Shown in pieces: positions 50,480 to 59,681 of a stretch of DNA of 64,000 nt; the first letter of the stretch is position 1, and every line of letters begins with the position of its first letter. Under the pieces are notes generated by a model. That model was given only the letters and a program-made list of their open reading frames with translations. It searched no databases and was not told where the DNA came from. The position numbers and the translations under genes were made by a program. Source of the stretch: Rhodopirellula islandica (GTDB taxonomy: Bacteria > Planctomycetota > Planctomycetia > Pirellulales > Pirellulaceae); the NCBI RefSeq assembly GCF_001027925.1, contig NZ_LECT01000044.1, forward strand, positions 62,001-126,000, read 5' to 3'.

Positions 50480-51966
50480 CCATTGATACGAACAAAGTGC
50501 ACAAGCTGAGCAAATTCGATGCTCACAAGCTGATGGAACTGTCTATCGACGTGATGAAGCTGTCGATCCCGGAAGATCGTGGCGACAAAGTGCCGCCCGC
50601 CGTTGGCGCGCTCATTTGGTTCCCGGAAGAAAAGGAGTATATGGTCGCCTACCGAGGTGAACTTCGCGATGGGGACCATGGTGAGTTCACGTTGCTCGAA
50701 CGAAAGCTCGCCAATCGAAAACTTGACGACTGCATTCTGTTTACGACACTCGAACCGTGCATGAAGCGAAACCCGCCGAAAGTACCGTGCGCGCGACGCA
50801 TCACGAACGCGCGTATCAAGACCGTGTACGTTGGCATCACTGATCCTGACGTGACCGTAGACGGAAAAGGCATCAAACACCTTGAGAACAAAGGCGTTGA
50901 TGTCGTGATGTATGACCGGGACCTGCAGGAGCAAATCGAGGAGATCAACAAGAAGTTCATCGAGAATGCCAACGAAAGGAAAAAGGCGGAGGAATCGGAA
51001 GATTCAGCTTCGATGCTGGAGGCATCCGCAGCGAACGTCAACTTCGGCAATCTCTCACCCGACGCGCTATCTCAGTTCATCTCGTGGGCAAACCTCAACG
51101 AGGCAATTGCATCTGAGGATTTTAGAAATCGGCTAACGCGTCTCAACGTACTTGATGCAGAGTCGGAGCCAACAATCAACGGCATCATTTTGTTTGGGAA
51201 TGAACCGCGCGAAACAATTGTTGATGCAGGCGTGTTAGGGACAATTCGTTTTGAAGACGGTTCTGAAGAAACGAAGGATTTCGACGGACCGCAGGTCTTG
51301 GCTCCTCAAGAGATTATGGACTGGATCAAAGCCAAAGTTCCCAATCCAAACGATCGCACCGATGCCACGCGAAAAGAACGAGATGAAGCGTTTTTTCGGC
51401 TTGTGCGTGAAGGCGTGGTCAACGCGATCGTTCATCGTGACTACACCGTTTCGGGATCGAAGACACAGGTAATCGTAACCAAAGATTCGGTCACGATCAT
51501 GAGCCCCGGTTCCCCATTGGTCACGATGGAGCAACTTCGTTCATTGAACGCTCCAATGCGAAGTCGCAACCCAACTTTGCATTACGTCTTCAACCGGATG
51601 GGACTCGCAGAAGAACGCGGCTTGGGGCTGACTTCGATGAGGCAGGCGGCAGAGACGAGCGGGCTACCGCTGCCAAAGTTCACGTTCGACGACCCGTATC
51701 TTGTGTTGACGATTTATCGCTCAACCGAGGCGGTCGTGACAAGTTTGGACGAAGAAGTTCTGAGCGAACTGACGGACAGTCAACGCAAAGGCTGGGAATG
51801 GCTCTCGAAACGGAGCACGGTGACACGGGGCGAGTATGCGGATGCAATGAAGATCGCCGATCGAACGGCGACCACTCACTTGGGGCAATTTAAGAAGCTC
51901 GGCCTTGTCGAGGTCGCGGGTTCGGGACGTGGAAGGTCAACGACATACAGGGTGGTGGCGCAATGA
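50476..51966 (+). CDS. Deaminase - GHKL-type ATPase - winged helix fusion
   Basis: 496 residues, GTG start coupled to hsdS. N-terminus (~1-160): CDA-superfamily deaminase with HGEFTLLERKL (HxE), TTLEPCMKRNPPKVPCARRI (PC...C zinc ligands) and the RibD-like VGITDPDVTVDGKGIKHLEN. Centre: region resembling AlbA_2/Schlafen-associ­ated regulators. Then a HATPase_c_4 fold: VREGVVNAIVHRDYTVSG, IMSPGSPLV, NRMGLAEERGLGL. C-terminus: winged helix (VTRGEYADAMKIADRTATTH). Deaminases acting on nucleotides are known anti-phage effectors. This combination inside a type I locus is unusual. Confidence 0.82.
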   Translation: MTIDTNKVHKLSKFDAHKLMELSIDVMKLSIPEDRGDKVPPAVGALIWFPEEKEYMVAYRGELRDGDHGEFTLLERKLANRKLDDCILFTTLEPCMKRNPPKVPCARRITNARIKTVYVGITDPDVTVDGKGIKHLENKGVDVVMYDRDLQEQIEEINKKFIENANERKKAEESEDSASMLEASAANVNFGNLSPDALSQFISWANLNEAIASEDFRNRLTRLNVLDAESEPTINGIILFGNEPRETIVDAGVLGTIRFEDGSEETKDFDGPQVLAPQEIMDWIKAKVPNPNDRTDATRKERDEAFFRLVREGVVNAIVHRDYTVSGSKTQVIVTKDSVTIMSPGSPLVTMEQLRSLNAPMRSRNPTLHYVFNRMGLAEERGLGLTSMRQAAETSGLPLPKFTFDDPYLVLTIYRSTEAVVTSLDEEVLSELTDSQRKGWEWLSKRSTVTRGEYADAMKIADRTATTHLGQFKKLGLVEVAGSGRGRSTTYRVVAQ

Positions 51967-51976
51967 GCCGAGCATG

Positions 51977-52135
51977 TAATAGCGCCGCCAAACGCGCCGC
52001 GACGGCGCTATCCCCCCCTGTTCTCGGCAAGTTTTGGCTAATAGCGCCGCTAAAAGCGCCGCGACGGCGCTATTGCAGCTCCATTTCTGTCGATTTCGCG
52101 CTATCCGGCCGAAAATCGCGCCGAGACGGCGCGAC
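51977..52135. repeat. Three palindromic GCGCCG repeats
   Basis: Two 35-base copies starting TAATAGCGCCGC (51977 and 52039) and ending GCGACGGCGCTAT, plus a diverged third with GCGCCGAGACGGCGC. REP-type hairpins filling the gap between the deaminase fusion and hsdR. No real gene is seen between 51967 and 52459, apart from a possible membrane-helix relic at about 52270-52395. Confidence 0.8.
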
Positions 52136-52459
52136 AGACGAAATGGTACAAAAATGGGACATCACGCGATCGGTCGCGCGTACGCGCGCCATAAAGTGCT
52201 GCGCAGCAATGGGTTCTGCGCGCTCACGCATTCGACAAATGGGACATCAGCACCCGACTGACCCCATCGCCGCACACTGGTCTTCGTCATCTTCGTGCTC
52301 GGCGCCATCGTTGTCGGCGTTTTCGGCGGCGGCTACGTCTACCGAAGAAGCAGCGGCGGTGGAAACGGCTGCGGTCTTGGCATTGGGGCAAAATGAACGA
52401 TTAGCTACTGCACCACTCGTGTTCGGCATCTCGCACCACAGCAGCAATGACGGAGCGCC

Positions 52460-53407
52460 ATGATTACCGAAGACCAACTCGAACAACTTTCCCTCGACTG
52501 GTTCCGTGAGACGGGCTGGGACTACGCCAACGGTGTGGACATCTCGCCCGACGGAGACGATCCAGAGCGGGATGACTACCGAGTTGTCGTCTTGAAAGAT
52601 CGCTTGGCCGAGGCAGTGGCTCGACTGAATCCTGATCTTCCGCAATCGGCCGTCGATGATGTGGTGCACGTCGTCGCCAATCCCGATCATCCCAGCTTGG
52701 AACAAAACAACCGACAACTGCACAGGCTTTACACCAACGGCGTCAAAGTCGAATACAGCACCGATGATGGAAAGGAAACGCTCTACGCTCAGATCATCGA
52801 CTTCCAAAACCCGGACAACAACGACTTGCTGGTCGTCAACCAGTTCAGCGTGGCGGGAACCAAGCAGGCTCGCAGGCCCGACGTCGTGGTCTTTGTCAAT
52901 GGTTTGCCGCTGGCAGTCGTCGAGCTGAAGAACCCGGCGGATGAATCGGCCGATGTGTGGAAGGCTTACTCGCAACTGCAGACTTACAAGGACGAAATCT
53001 CCGACCTGCTGGCCTACAACGTGGCACTGGTCATCAGCGATGGGATTACGGCGCGAGTCGGTTCGCTGACGGCCAACAAAGAACGGTTCATGCCATGGAA
53101 CACGATCAAGAACGAAGACGATCGGCCGCTGCTGGAATACCAGTTGGAGAAAGTCGTTCGCGGCTTCTTCGATCCTGAGCTGTTTGTGAATTACATGCGG
53201 TACTTCGTCCTGTTTGAAGACGATGGCGACTCGCTGATCAAAAAGATCGCTGGATACCATCAGTTCCACGGAGTCCGCGAAGCCGTCCGTGTCACCACGA
53301 TCGCGGCTGACGATTCCGACGATGGAGCCGTTCGCAAACGCCGAGCCACCTACGGCGACGAGGTGCAACCGGGCTGGCGAAAGGCGGGAGTGTTCTGGCA
53401 TTCGTAG
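52460..53407 (+). pseudogene. hsdR: hsdR, type I restriction subunit, cut at Walker A
   Basis: 315 residues of the N-terminal nuclease part: LEQLSLDWFRETGWDYANG, RRPDVVVFVNGLPLAVVELK (PD-ExK: the D in RPDVV, then E-x-K) and WKAYSQLQTYK. The frame ends in VFWHS, then TAG, then GGGKSISM in the same frame. That is the Walker A loop with its usual Gln codon changed to a stop. After KSISM the family match ends, so the helicase motor is lost as well. Confidence 0.9.
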
Positions 53408-53755
53408 GGCGGCGGCAAGAGCATTTCCATGTGCTGCTATCGTTTGTGTATCCGAGCGAGAGAGATTCAATCGCACATGCGACATCCCGGCACTCTTTCA
53501 TGTCGCCCCTTCAGGACTTTTTTTTGCTTTCGATTTGGGATCCACGGGCTTGCGCCCGTGGCGACAGCATGCCGTCCCGTTGGGACTGAATGGGATCGTG
53601 GCGATGGAGTTGGTTGGTGACGCCCCCGTGCGGACGCCGGGCTGGTGCTTGCGGATGTCGGCTGTCCTTTCAATCGGGATTGATGCGGCGTTCTGGGGGT
53701 TTTAATCTGCTGGGTTTGATGTCCGTTCAAACGATTTGAATTTTGTGAGTGCACC
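53408..53755. other. Post-hsdR decay region
   Basis: Carries the out-of-place Walker A remnant and a palindrome; no gene supported. Confidence 0.5.
53542..53561. repeat. CCACGGGC-TTGC-GCCCGTGG hairpin
   Basis: Perfect 8-base arms; REP-type palindrome common in Rhodopirellula-like genomes. It marks the border where hsdR was cut. Confidence 0.8.
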
Positions 53756-54775
53756 GTGATCGTCCAAGAGAAAGAGTCTCCGCGGCCGAAGGATCCGATG
53801 GGGAAAGCTGGGTTTGAAGCTGAAAAGCAAATGGCGTTCTTCCTGCGACGTGCCTTCGCAGAAGCGTCCGACGTTTTTGTGTTCAACGACGTCACGTTCG
53901 AACGAAATGGCGAGCGAGCCCAGATCGATCATCTGGTGATGCACCGATTCGGTTTCGCAATCGTCGAAAGCAAGTCCATCACAGGCACCGTCGAAGTGAA
54001 CGAGCATCTTGAATTCGTTCGCAACTCTCGTGGGCGACGTTCTGGAATGCGGTCGCCGATCGAACAGGCTCGATTGCAGGCCCGGCTTCTACAAGGCCTG
54101 CTCAACGATGCGAAGGAATCGCTGCGTCCCAAGAAGTTGATGGGCACGGTTCAGCCATCCTTTGGTGATGAACGTTTCCAGGTCTTTGTGGCGATCTCGG
54201 ATCAGGGCGTCATCGAACGCAATGGCACCAATCCGCCCGAGTTGATGAAGGCGGACCGAGTGGTCGCGGAACTGACCGAAAAGGCGAACGCCTACGAAGA
54301 AACCCAAGGCATCAAGGGATTTGTCAAGTTCGTGAAGGCGGGGAAGGAGCAAGCCAAGCGGATGGAAGATCATCATATCGCTCCGTTCACGGATCAAGAA
54401 TTGGCGTCCATCCGCGAGTTTCTATTGAGCCAACGCAAACGTCAGCGAACAACGAATCCACCGACGGTTGAATCCAAGGCTCCAACGGCCGTGGAGCGAG
54501 CGGCGGCGCCCGTTTCGAAGGCAGACGCGAGTCCGTCGGATGCTGGGATGAAGTGCGAAGCGTGCGGCGAGTCGGATGTCGAGATTCTCTACGGTCGGTA
54601 TGGCTATTACCTTCGGTGCCGAGTTTGCAATCAAACGCAAAACGTGCCGCAGAAGTGTGAGGTGTGTGCAGCGAAGGCGAAGCTTCGCAAGAAAGGGCCC
54701 TGCTTCTATCGCGACTGCGAGGCGTGTGGCTCACCAAGGCTGGTCCATACCAACCCGACGCCCGCGGAAGGTTGA
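53756..54775 (+). CDS. NERD-domain nuclease with C-terminal zinc ribbons
   Basis: 339 residues. GKAGFEAEKQMAFFLRRAF, RAQIDHLVMHRFGFAIVESK (D then E-x-K) is the NERD nuclease-related signature. A linker follows, then two to three zinc ribbons: CEACGESDVEILYGRYGYYL, CRVC, CEVC, CEAC. NERD proteins often occur in defence or DNA-repair contexts. GTG start; a later ATG is possible. Confidence 0.88.
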   Translation: MIVQEKESPRPKDPMGKAGFEAEKQMAFFLRRAFAEASDVFVFNDVTFERNGERAQIDHLVMHRFGFAIVESKSITGTVEVNEHLEFVRNSRGRRSGMRSPIEQARLQARLLQGLLNDAKESLRPKKLMGTVQPSFGDERFQVFVAISDQGVIERNGTNPPELMKADRVVAELTEKANAYEETQGIKGFVKFVKAGKEQAKRMEDHHIAPFTDQELASIREFLLSQRKRQRTTNPPTVESKAPTAVERAAAPVSKADASPSDAGMKCEACGESDVEILYGRYGYYLRCRVCNQTQNVPQKCEVCAAKAKLRKKGPCFYRDCEACGSPRLVHTNPTPAEG

Positions 54776-54855
54776 AAGTGGGATTCGATCAATCGAGGCA
54801 ATGGTGAGCCGGTGAGTTGACTAGGCTGTGGTTCGCTGCGAAACGCTCCTGGCCA

Positions 54856-55242
54856 TCAAAACAAGAGTTGTTCTTGGTGAACTGGGGCGACTTCTTCGTC
54901 GAACTCGGTGGCTGAGTCTCGTGCTTTCCGGCGTTCGATGAACGCTTCGATGTCGTTCTCGTAGGGGAACCAGTGGAACATGAGCTGGGTGTTCACGTCA
55001 TCCGTGTTGGCGTTGAACGACTCGCATCGTTTTCGCATGTCCTGGAACATTGCACGCCACTTCTTCTCTTTCGCGACGGCTTCGGACTCGGACATTGCTT
55101 CGATGTGTTCCACCTTCAAGCGGAATGGGCATCCCGACTGCAGTTGATTTCGTCGTCGTGCGATGTTGGTGGATCGGCCGATCTTCACGAATCGTCTGCC
55201 GAGGAACTCGCAGGTGATGAAGTAGACGCCCGAGTTCGACAA
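54856..55242 (-). CDS. GIY-YIG family nuclease (T5orf172-like)
   Basis: 128 residues: GVYFITCEFLGRRFVKIGRS, NIARRRNQLQSGCPFRLKVE correspond to the G-Y-F/VKIG and R---Q-GCP motifs of the T5orf172/MUG113 branch of GIY-YIG enzymes. A catalytic Glu candidate lies in EAVAKEKKW. Found in phages and mobile DNA. Confidence 0.82.
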   Translation of the reverse strand: MSNSGVYFITCEFLGRRFVKIGRSTNIARRRNQLQSGCPFRLKVEHIEAMSESEAVAKEKKWRAMFQDMRKRCESFNANTDDVNTQLMFHWFPYENDIEAFIERRKARDSATEFDEEVAPVHQEQLLF

Positions 55243-55301
55243 GGTTCAAGCTTCCGGAGTTGTTGCAGTGTGGGTCGTTTGCGACGAACGGGTGGCGATC
55301 T

Positions 55302-55958
55302 CTAGCCTCCGGCTGCTGCGTCAATCTTTTGCTGGATCTGTGCAATGCAGTTCGCCGTGTAGGTTGCGTGCTCTGGCCAACGTGCTTTGATTTGCTGGTA
55401 AGCCTGAATCGCCTCGTTCCAATCGCCGAGTTGATGGAGTCGCGAGGCAGCGTCCAATGCATCGTCGGCGGACAGCTCTTGTTCCGGCTCTTCATCGGCG
55501 TCGCCGAAATCGAAGTCGTCGGGCCAGTCAAACTTTCCGACATCCATAAACGCGTTGCACTTAGGACAATTTTGCGTTGTGCCGTCTTGGGACGCGGGAA
55601 ACTCGCTGGTCACACCGCATTCTTCGCACTCGGATTTGATTGCTGGTGCGTTGTCCAAGTCCGCTCGGCGTCGATCTCGTTGACTCTCGAATTGTCGCAG
55701 CAAATCTCCGGCACGCTGGAGGTCCGACTTCTCAACGAACACCTGTGGCTTGTGAAATTGGCTGATGGTGCCGAACGCAAACAGGCTCACACCCGAGTTG
55801 TCTTCGACCGCATGAGCACGGACACCGTTGGATTGCAGCCAAGTGACAATTGCGTGAGCTTCCAAGTTGCCGCTGGCGGTGTAGGCAAGCGTCGGTGTGG
55901 CAAGTGTCTCTGTATCGTGAGGCTCGGGCGACGATGGCGTTTCAGAGTCATCTTTCAT
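55302..55958 (-). CDS. DUF2007-like protein with zinc ribbon and TPR
   Basis: 218 residues. An N-terminal signal-transduction-type fold (NLEAHAIVTWLQSNGVRAHA, PQVFVEKSDLQRAGDLL) is followed by a zinc ribbon (CEECGVTSEF ... CPKC) and a TPR-like pair of helices (AASRLHQLGDWNEAIQAYQQ). A conserved housekeeping-type planctomycete protein. It marks the edge of ordinary DNA between accessory blocks. Confidence 0.7.
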   Translation of the reverse strand: MKDDSETPSSPEPHDTETLATPTLAYTASGNLEAHAIVTWLQSNGVRAHAVEDNSGVSLFAFGTISQFHKPQVFVEKSDLQRAGDLLRQFESQRDRRRADLDNAPAIKSECEECGVTSEFPASQDGTTQNCPKCNAFMDVGKFDWPDDFDFGDADEEPEQELSADDALDAASRLHQLGDWNEAIQAYQQIKARWPEHATYTANCIAQIQQKIDAAAGG

Positions 55959-56660
55959 TTGTCATCATCTCCGCGGTATTCAGGCGATCAAAGTTGTCGA
56001 GAAGTTTAGTTGGATAATTCTAACCGGTCCGTAAGCTGACGAGATGTTGGCCACCGGTGCTCGCGATTTCCGTTTGCACTTTCAGCCCCCGTGCGAGCCT
56101 TGAAAGTCGATCGGCGAGCCACTCGCTCAGCCACCGTCTTCAAGACACTCCCGCAACCACGCACGTACTCCGGGAGTCCATCAGGTATCTGGTTCAACCC
56201 TGAACAGCACGAGAATCAACCAAACTCATGAAAGCCGACGCTCAACAAGGCCAAGCAACAGCAGATTGAGACTGATTGCCGAGCCCCCATTGCAATGCTC
56301 ACCGAACAACTGAAGCAAACGGAAGAACAGGCGGAAGCGGTTCAAGCAGAGACACTGCGACCTTCGCCGCCGTCGAACAACGACGCCGACCGTTTCGAAA
56401 ACAGATCGCGCAGCTTAAGCGGGATGCAAAAGCGGATCCCTACCTCAGTCTTGCCCTGGACCCATCGCCGACGAAGACAAGCCCTTCGGGGTGCAGGTTT
56501 GAGACAAAACCGCCGTTTTTCATCGGGAACCGAACATTCATCGTCGGCTTGGAAAAGCAAAGGGAATTGCGTAAAGCTTTACAAATCAATCACTTGCGCC
56601 TCAACTGATCGCCGAATCAGAACAGCCGAACTTGCCACGTCATAATTACGTCATAGTATT
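55959..56660. other. Non-coding or decayed region
   Basis: Several medium frames overlap without family pattern. It may contain decayed gene pieces; no feature supported. Confidence 0.45.
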
Positions 56661-57068
56661 GTGATGAGGGAACCGATAATCGGAACCGAGGGCTTGGAGT
56701 GGCGGTTGCGAATTTGCCGCCCCGCATTTCAGGACTTCCAACGCCTCTTGCCCCGCTATTCGGTTCGTTCCGAACTGAACCGACAGCTTCCCAAACTTCG
56801 CTGGTGGAATCCCGATGAGCCTTTGGTCATTGATTTGCAGTGGAAATGGCTGGAACAGCCCAACGGCCTGTCTGAACTGCTGGTGCGGCTCGATGACGGT
56901 GTCGTCGGCACTGTTCGCGTGCTGTTCTGCGAGGCATTCGCCCACCCCGTCTGTTCCCACGCTGTGGATTATCGGCGGGATGCGAGCTGGCGAGCCGTTC
57001 AACGGTTCACAACACACAATCTATTCAGGTCGCAGAGCAATCCTTCGAGAGCGAGCCGACTGAGGTGA
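56661..57068 (+). CDS. Hypothetical protein before the XRE regulator
   Basis: 135 residues with a plausible soluble middle (LEWRLRICRPAFQDFQRLLP, PLVIDLQWKWLEQPNG). It ends 4 bases before the XRE gene, so it could be the first gene of that unit or its toxin. The C-terminal 25 residues look unusual, and a competing frame carries a more natural ending (IYSGRRAILRERAD), so a frameshift near 56980 is possible. Confidence 0.4.
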   Translation: MMREPIIGTEGLEWRLRICRPAFQDFQRLLPRYSVRSELNRQLPKLRWWNPDEPLVIDLQWKWLEQPNGLSELLVRLDDGVVGTVRVLFCEAFAHPVCSHAVDYRRDASWRAVQRFTTHNLFRSQSNPSRASRLR

Positions 57069-57072
57069 CAAA

Positions 57073-57753
57073 ATGTCGATAACCAACTTTAGCGAACTAC
57101 CAAACGACGCTTTTCGCGCGGTGCTGCGAATCACCCCAGAGCAACGCGACTTCATTCACAAGTACATGGAATGCAGTGACGAGGTGCAATCGGTTGTTCG
57201 TTCGATGTTCGCGGTCATTGAAAGTGAGGACACGACGGACGACGATCGGCATCGTGCTTTTGCGACCATCGCAGACGCTTTGCATCTGAACCCACAAGAG
57301 GGCCACGGTCTCGACTTCCGAAAATCGCAGACCGAGATCGCGACGAAACACCCCGATCCTGCTTGGCGACCAATCATTGCCGATCGCCAGAAACAAATGG
57401 ATTCTCAGGAAGCCACGTTTGCCGATCGTGTCAAAACGCTTTTACAACAAAAAAACATCACTCAAGAAGAACTTGCGGAGCGTATCGACTGCACTCAATC
57501 GGCGGTCTCCAAAATGCTTAGTCGTAAATCGCGACCGCAACGAAAGACAATCCTCAAAATGGCAACTGCACTCAACGTCGAACCTACCGCACTGTGGCCA
57601 GACCTCGAAGTCGCTTCGATCCTCGACACGACTGCTGAGTTCGCGAGTGATCGACAACTCACCGCCGCTCAAGCCGAAGCGTTAGACAAAGCTCTTTCGC
57701 GATCGCCCACGCGGGTCAAGACGCGTGAACTGCCTTCCCGGCCAGGGCGATAG
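57073..57753 (+). CDS. XRE-family regulator, possible antitoxin
   Basis: 226 residues. The helix-turn-helix is at about 116-175: FADRVKTLLQQKNITQEELA, ERIDCTQSAVSKMLSRKSRP. The N-terminal ~110 residues are a helical domain of their own. The following GNAT gene starts 3 bases later, so the two form a tight pair. Control of a GNAT toxin is inference. Confidence 0.85.
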   Translation: MSITNFSELPNDAFRAVLRITPEQRDFIHKYMECSDEVQSVVRSMFAVIESEDTTDDDRHRAFATIADALHLNPQEGHGLDFRKSQTEIATKHPDPAWRPIIADRQKQMDSQEATFADRVKTLLQQKNITQEELAERIDCTQSAVSKMLSRKSRPQRKTILKMATALNVEPTALWPDLEVASILDTTAEFASDRQLTAAQAEALDKALSRSPTRVKTRELPSRPGR

Positions 57754-57756
57754 AAA

Positions 57757-58326
57757 TTGCCTGAGCCCGAAGATAAGTTGCTTTTTGCAGATGAGTTCAC
57801 GCGTAACGATCCACCGTTCCTAGCTAATCTGCATTGTGGTGATGAAGCGTGGTCGCGTGCGGCCATGGAGTGGATCAATGGATCGGAAGTCATCGACTCG
57901 ATCGAGTCACAGCAGACCAAGGTCTGGGTCTATCGCAATAGCGAAGCCGACGATTCGATTGTGGGCTTCGCATCATTAACCGTGACCGGTTGGTGGCGTT
58001 GGCCTCCACCAAACGGGAAGCGTTCGCGTCTTCTCTACATTCCACAGCTTGGTTTGGACCACAAGTATCGGGGCAAGCCGCGATCGCCTGAGTTCCGGTA
58101 TGCCAACCAGATCATGGAACACTTGCTTGGCCAAGCAGTAGTCGCGGCCAAACAAATTCAAGAAGACAAGCCTCCCAAGAAACATGTCGAGTTGTTGACT
58201 CTGCGAGTCCATCGGGAGAATGCAGCCGCTCAAAAGCTATACCAACGCTACGGCTTCGAGTTCTTGCCTGCATTCGATGAAAACGACCATCTCGCTATGC
58301 AGCACAGGCTGGGGCTCGATTCGTGA
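57757..58326 (+). CDS. GNAT acetyltransferase, possible toxin partner
   Basis: 189 residues, probably TTG start 3 bases after the XRE stop. VGFASLTVTGWWRWPPP, YIPQLGLDHKYRG and VELLTLRVHRENAAAQKLYQ then RYGFEFLP are GNAT motifs A and B. Some XRE- or RHH-linked GNAT enzymes are toxins that acetylate aminoacyl-tRNA. Whether this one does is unknown. Confidence 0.82.
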   Translation: MPEPEDKLLFADEFTRNDPPFLANLHCGDEAWSRAAMEWINGSEVIDSIESQQTKVWVYRNSEADDSIVGFASLTVTGWWRWPPPNGKRSRLLYIPQLGLDHKYRGKPRSPEFRYANQIMEHLLGQAVVAAKQIQEDKPPKKHVELLTLRVHRENAAAQKLYQRYGFEFLPAFDENDHLAMQHRLGLDS

Positions 58327-58683
58327 AGCTGCGTTTTTCAGCTACGGATTCCTTCGCTTGGAATTGGAAGCTACCGAAGTCAACTCGTTGAATTACCCGA
58401 CGCTATCGAAGAAGCCAAGCTGCAATTGTGTCACGAACACGCTGCGGCACACATCGGCAATTGGATAATCGACCAATCCGCCTTCCACAAAGACGCCGGT
58501 TTCATTGAAGAGGAAGAATGGCGTATTGGAATCACTCGATACGACGTTTCATTTGACGATCGAGACCAATGGCAGACGCAATACGATTGGCTGATTGACC
58601 AGCTAACTAGTTTCGACCGAGTTTTTCGAGATCGAATACAATCGCTCGAGAAAGCATCCACAGTGAATGGCGTGGACGAATAG
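58327..58683 (+). pseudogene. C-terminal fragment of a DUF4268-like protein
   Basis: The frame is open from the GNAT stop: VELPDAIEEAKLQLCHEHAA, EEEWRIGITRYDVSFDDRDQ, WLIDQLTSFDRVFRDRIQSL. It resembles the end of DUF4268 proteins, but there is no start or N-terminal domain. Confidence 0.5.
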
Positions 58684-58882
58684 ATGGTGGGCGTACGACA
58701 TCATTGGTGACATGCACCGATATGCGGATCCGTTAAACCGTTCGCTAGAACCGTTCGAACATCAACAACATCTGATGCGATTAGGTGTTCGGTAGCGTTG
58801 TAAAACCCGGAAAACTGGCTATTTCCCGCTTGGACGGCGAATCTGAATTGAGTGATGAGGAGTTCCGTTTGCTCGGTAAACA

Positions 58883-59185
58883 ATGAAAGTCTACCTCGAC
58901 GATGAACGTACGACGCCTGATGGTTGGCATCGCGTGTATTGGCCCGATGAAGCGATCGCGTTGTTGAAAACCGGGATCGTTACCGATCTCAGCCTGGATC
59001 ACGATCTTGGCGATGACGATCGCGGCACGGGATACGACGTTGTCCTTTGGATCGAATAACAGGTCGCGTTGCACGGATTTGTTCCGCCGGCGATGCTTGT
59101 CCACTCGGCAAAGGTGTCAGCACGGACGAAGATGGAGAATGGCATTCGTGCGATCGATGCAATGGCGAAGAGACGTGATGGTTGA
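58883..59185 (+). pseudogene. Cyclic-phosphate-processing receiver (cREC) domain gene with an internal stop
   Basis: MKVYLDDERTTPDGWHRVYW, PDEAIALLKTG, LSLDHDLGDDDRGTGYDVVL and WIE are diagnostic. Then comes TAA at 59057, and the same frame continues QVALHGFVPPAMLVHSAKVS and ARTKMENGIRAIDAM. One base change (for example GAA to TAA) would restore a complete 100-residue protein. The family was linked by comparative genomics to RNA repair acting on cyclic phosphates. The next remnant overlaps its stop (TGATG). Confidence 0.85.
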
Positions 59186-59640
59186 TGATGTTAGCGGACA
59201 TCTCGGTTGACGGTGGCGATGACGCGGGCAGCGAGCAGGAAGTGCCGACAGCGTGGATCGCGGTGAAGTTCATCGCGTACCACTCGCGACAAACGACGCC
59301 GTTCGTGCCGAAGGCGGTCGAGATCAAGGAAGCAATCCTACTGCAGAACACCGGCCGGCAAGCGGCGGTGGTCAACAGCATTGTCGACGCGAGGACTTCG
59401 CTCCGTAACTCACAGAATTGCGACAAAGGGAACTGCGAAATCTGGATTCCTCTGCATCGACATTCAACCCTACGGAACCACGCAAGCACCCGAGCGAGAC
59501 AACATCCTGAACATCGGTGGCTTCAGTGACTCCGTGTTCAACGTCGTCTCATCGTTCCTAGAAAGCGACGCATCACGCTTCGTACGCGAAGTCGAATCCA
59601 TTGAACTGCAAGTCGAAAGACGAACAAAACTGAAACGCCC
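59185..59640 (+). pseudogene. Remnant containing the C-terminal end of a Ro60/TROVE-type protein
   Basis: In the frame running from about 59438 the sequence reads [40 protein letters not shown] and [10 protein letters not shown]. This is the characteristic tail of bacterial TROVE/vWA proteins (D-QP--TTQ--ER-DILN-GGFSD-VF-VV). Upstream, in another frame from ATG 59185, the coding sequence is unrelated, so a deletion or frameshift joined two pieces. No RNA-binding ring remains. It sits directly behind the cREC gene. Confidence 0.6.
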
Positions 59641-59681
59641 GCGGAGCAGCAATCCCCCGCGGGCGTTTTTTGCTTCATCAT

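Noticed and set aside
51963-52463. 166-residue protein between the deaminase fusion and hsdR
   Set aside because: It is written across three palindromic repeats, is Ala/Ser/Arg-rich and has no family pattern.
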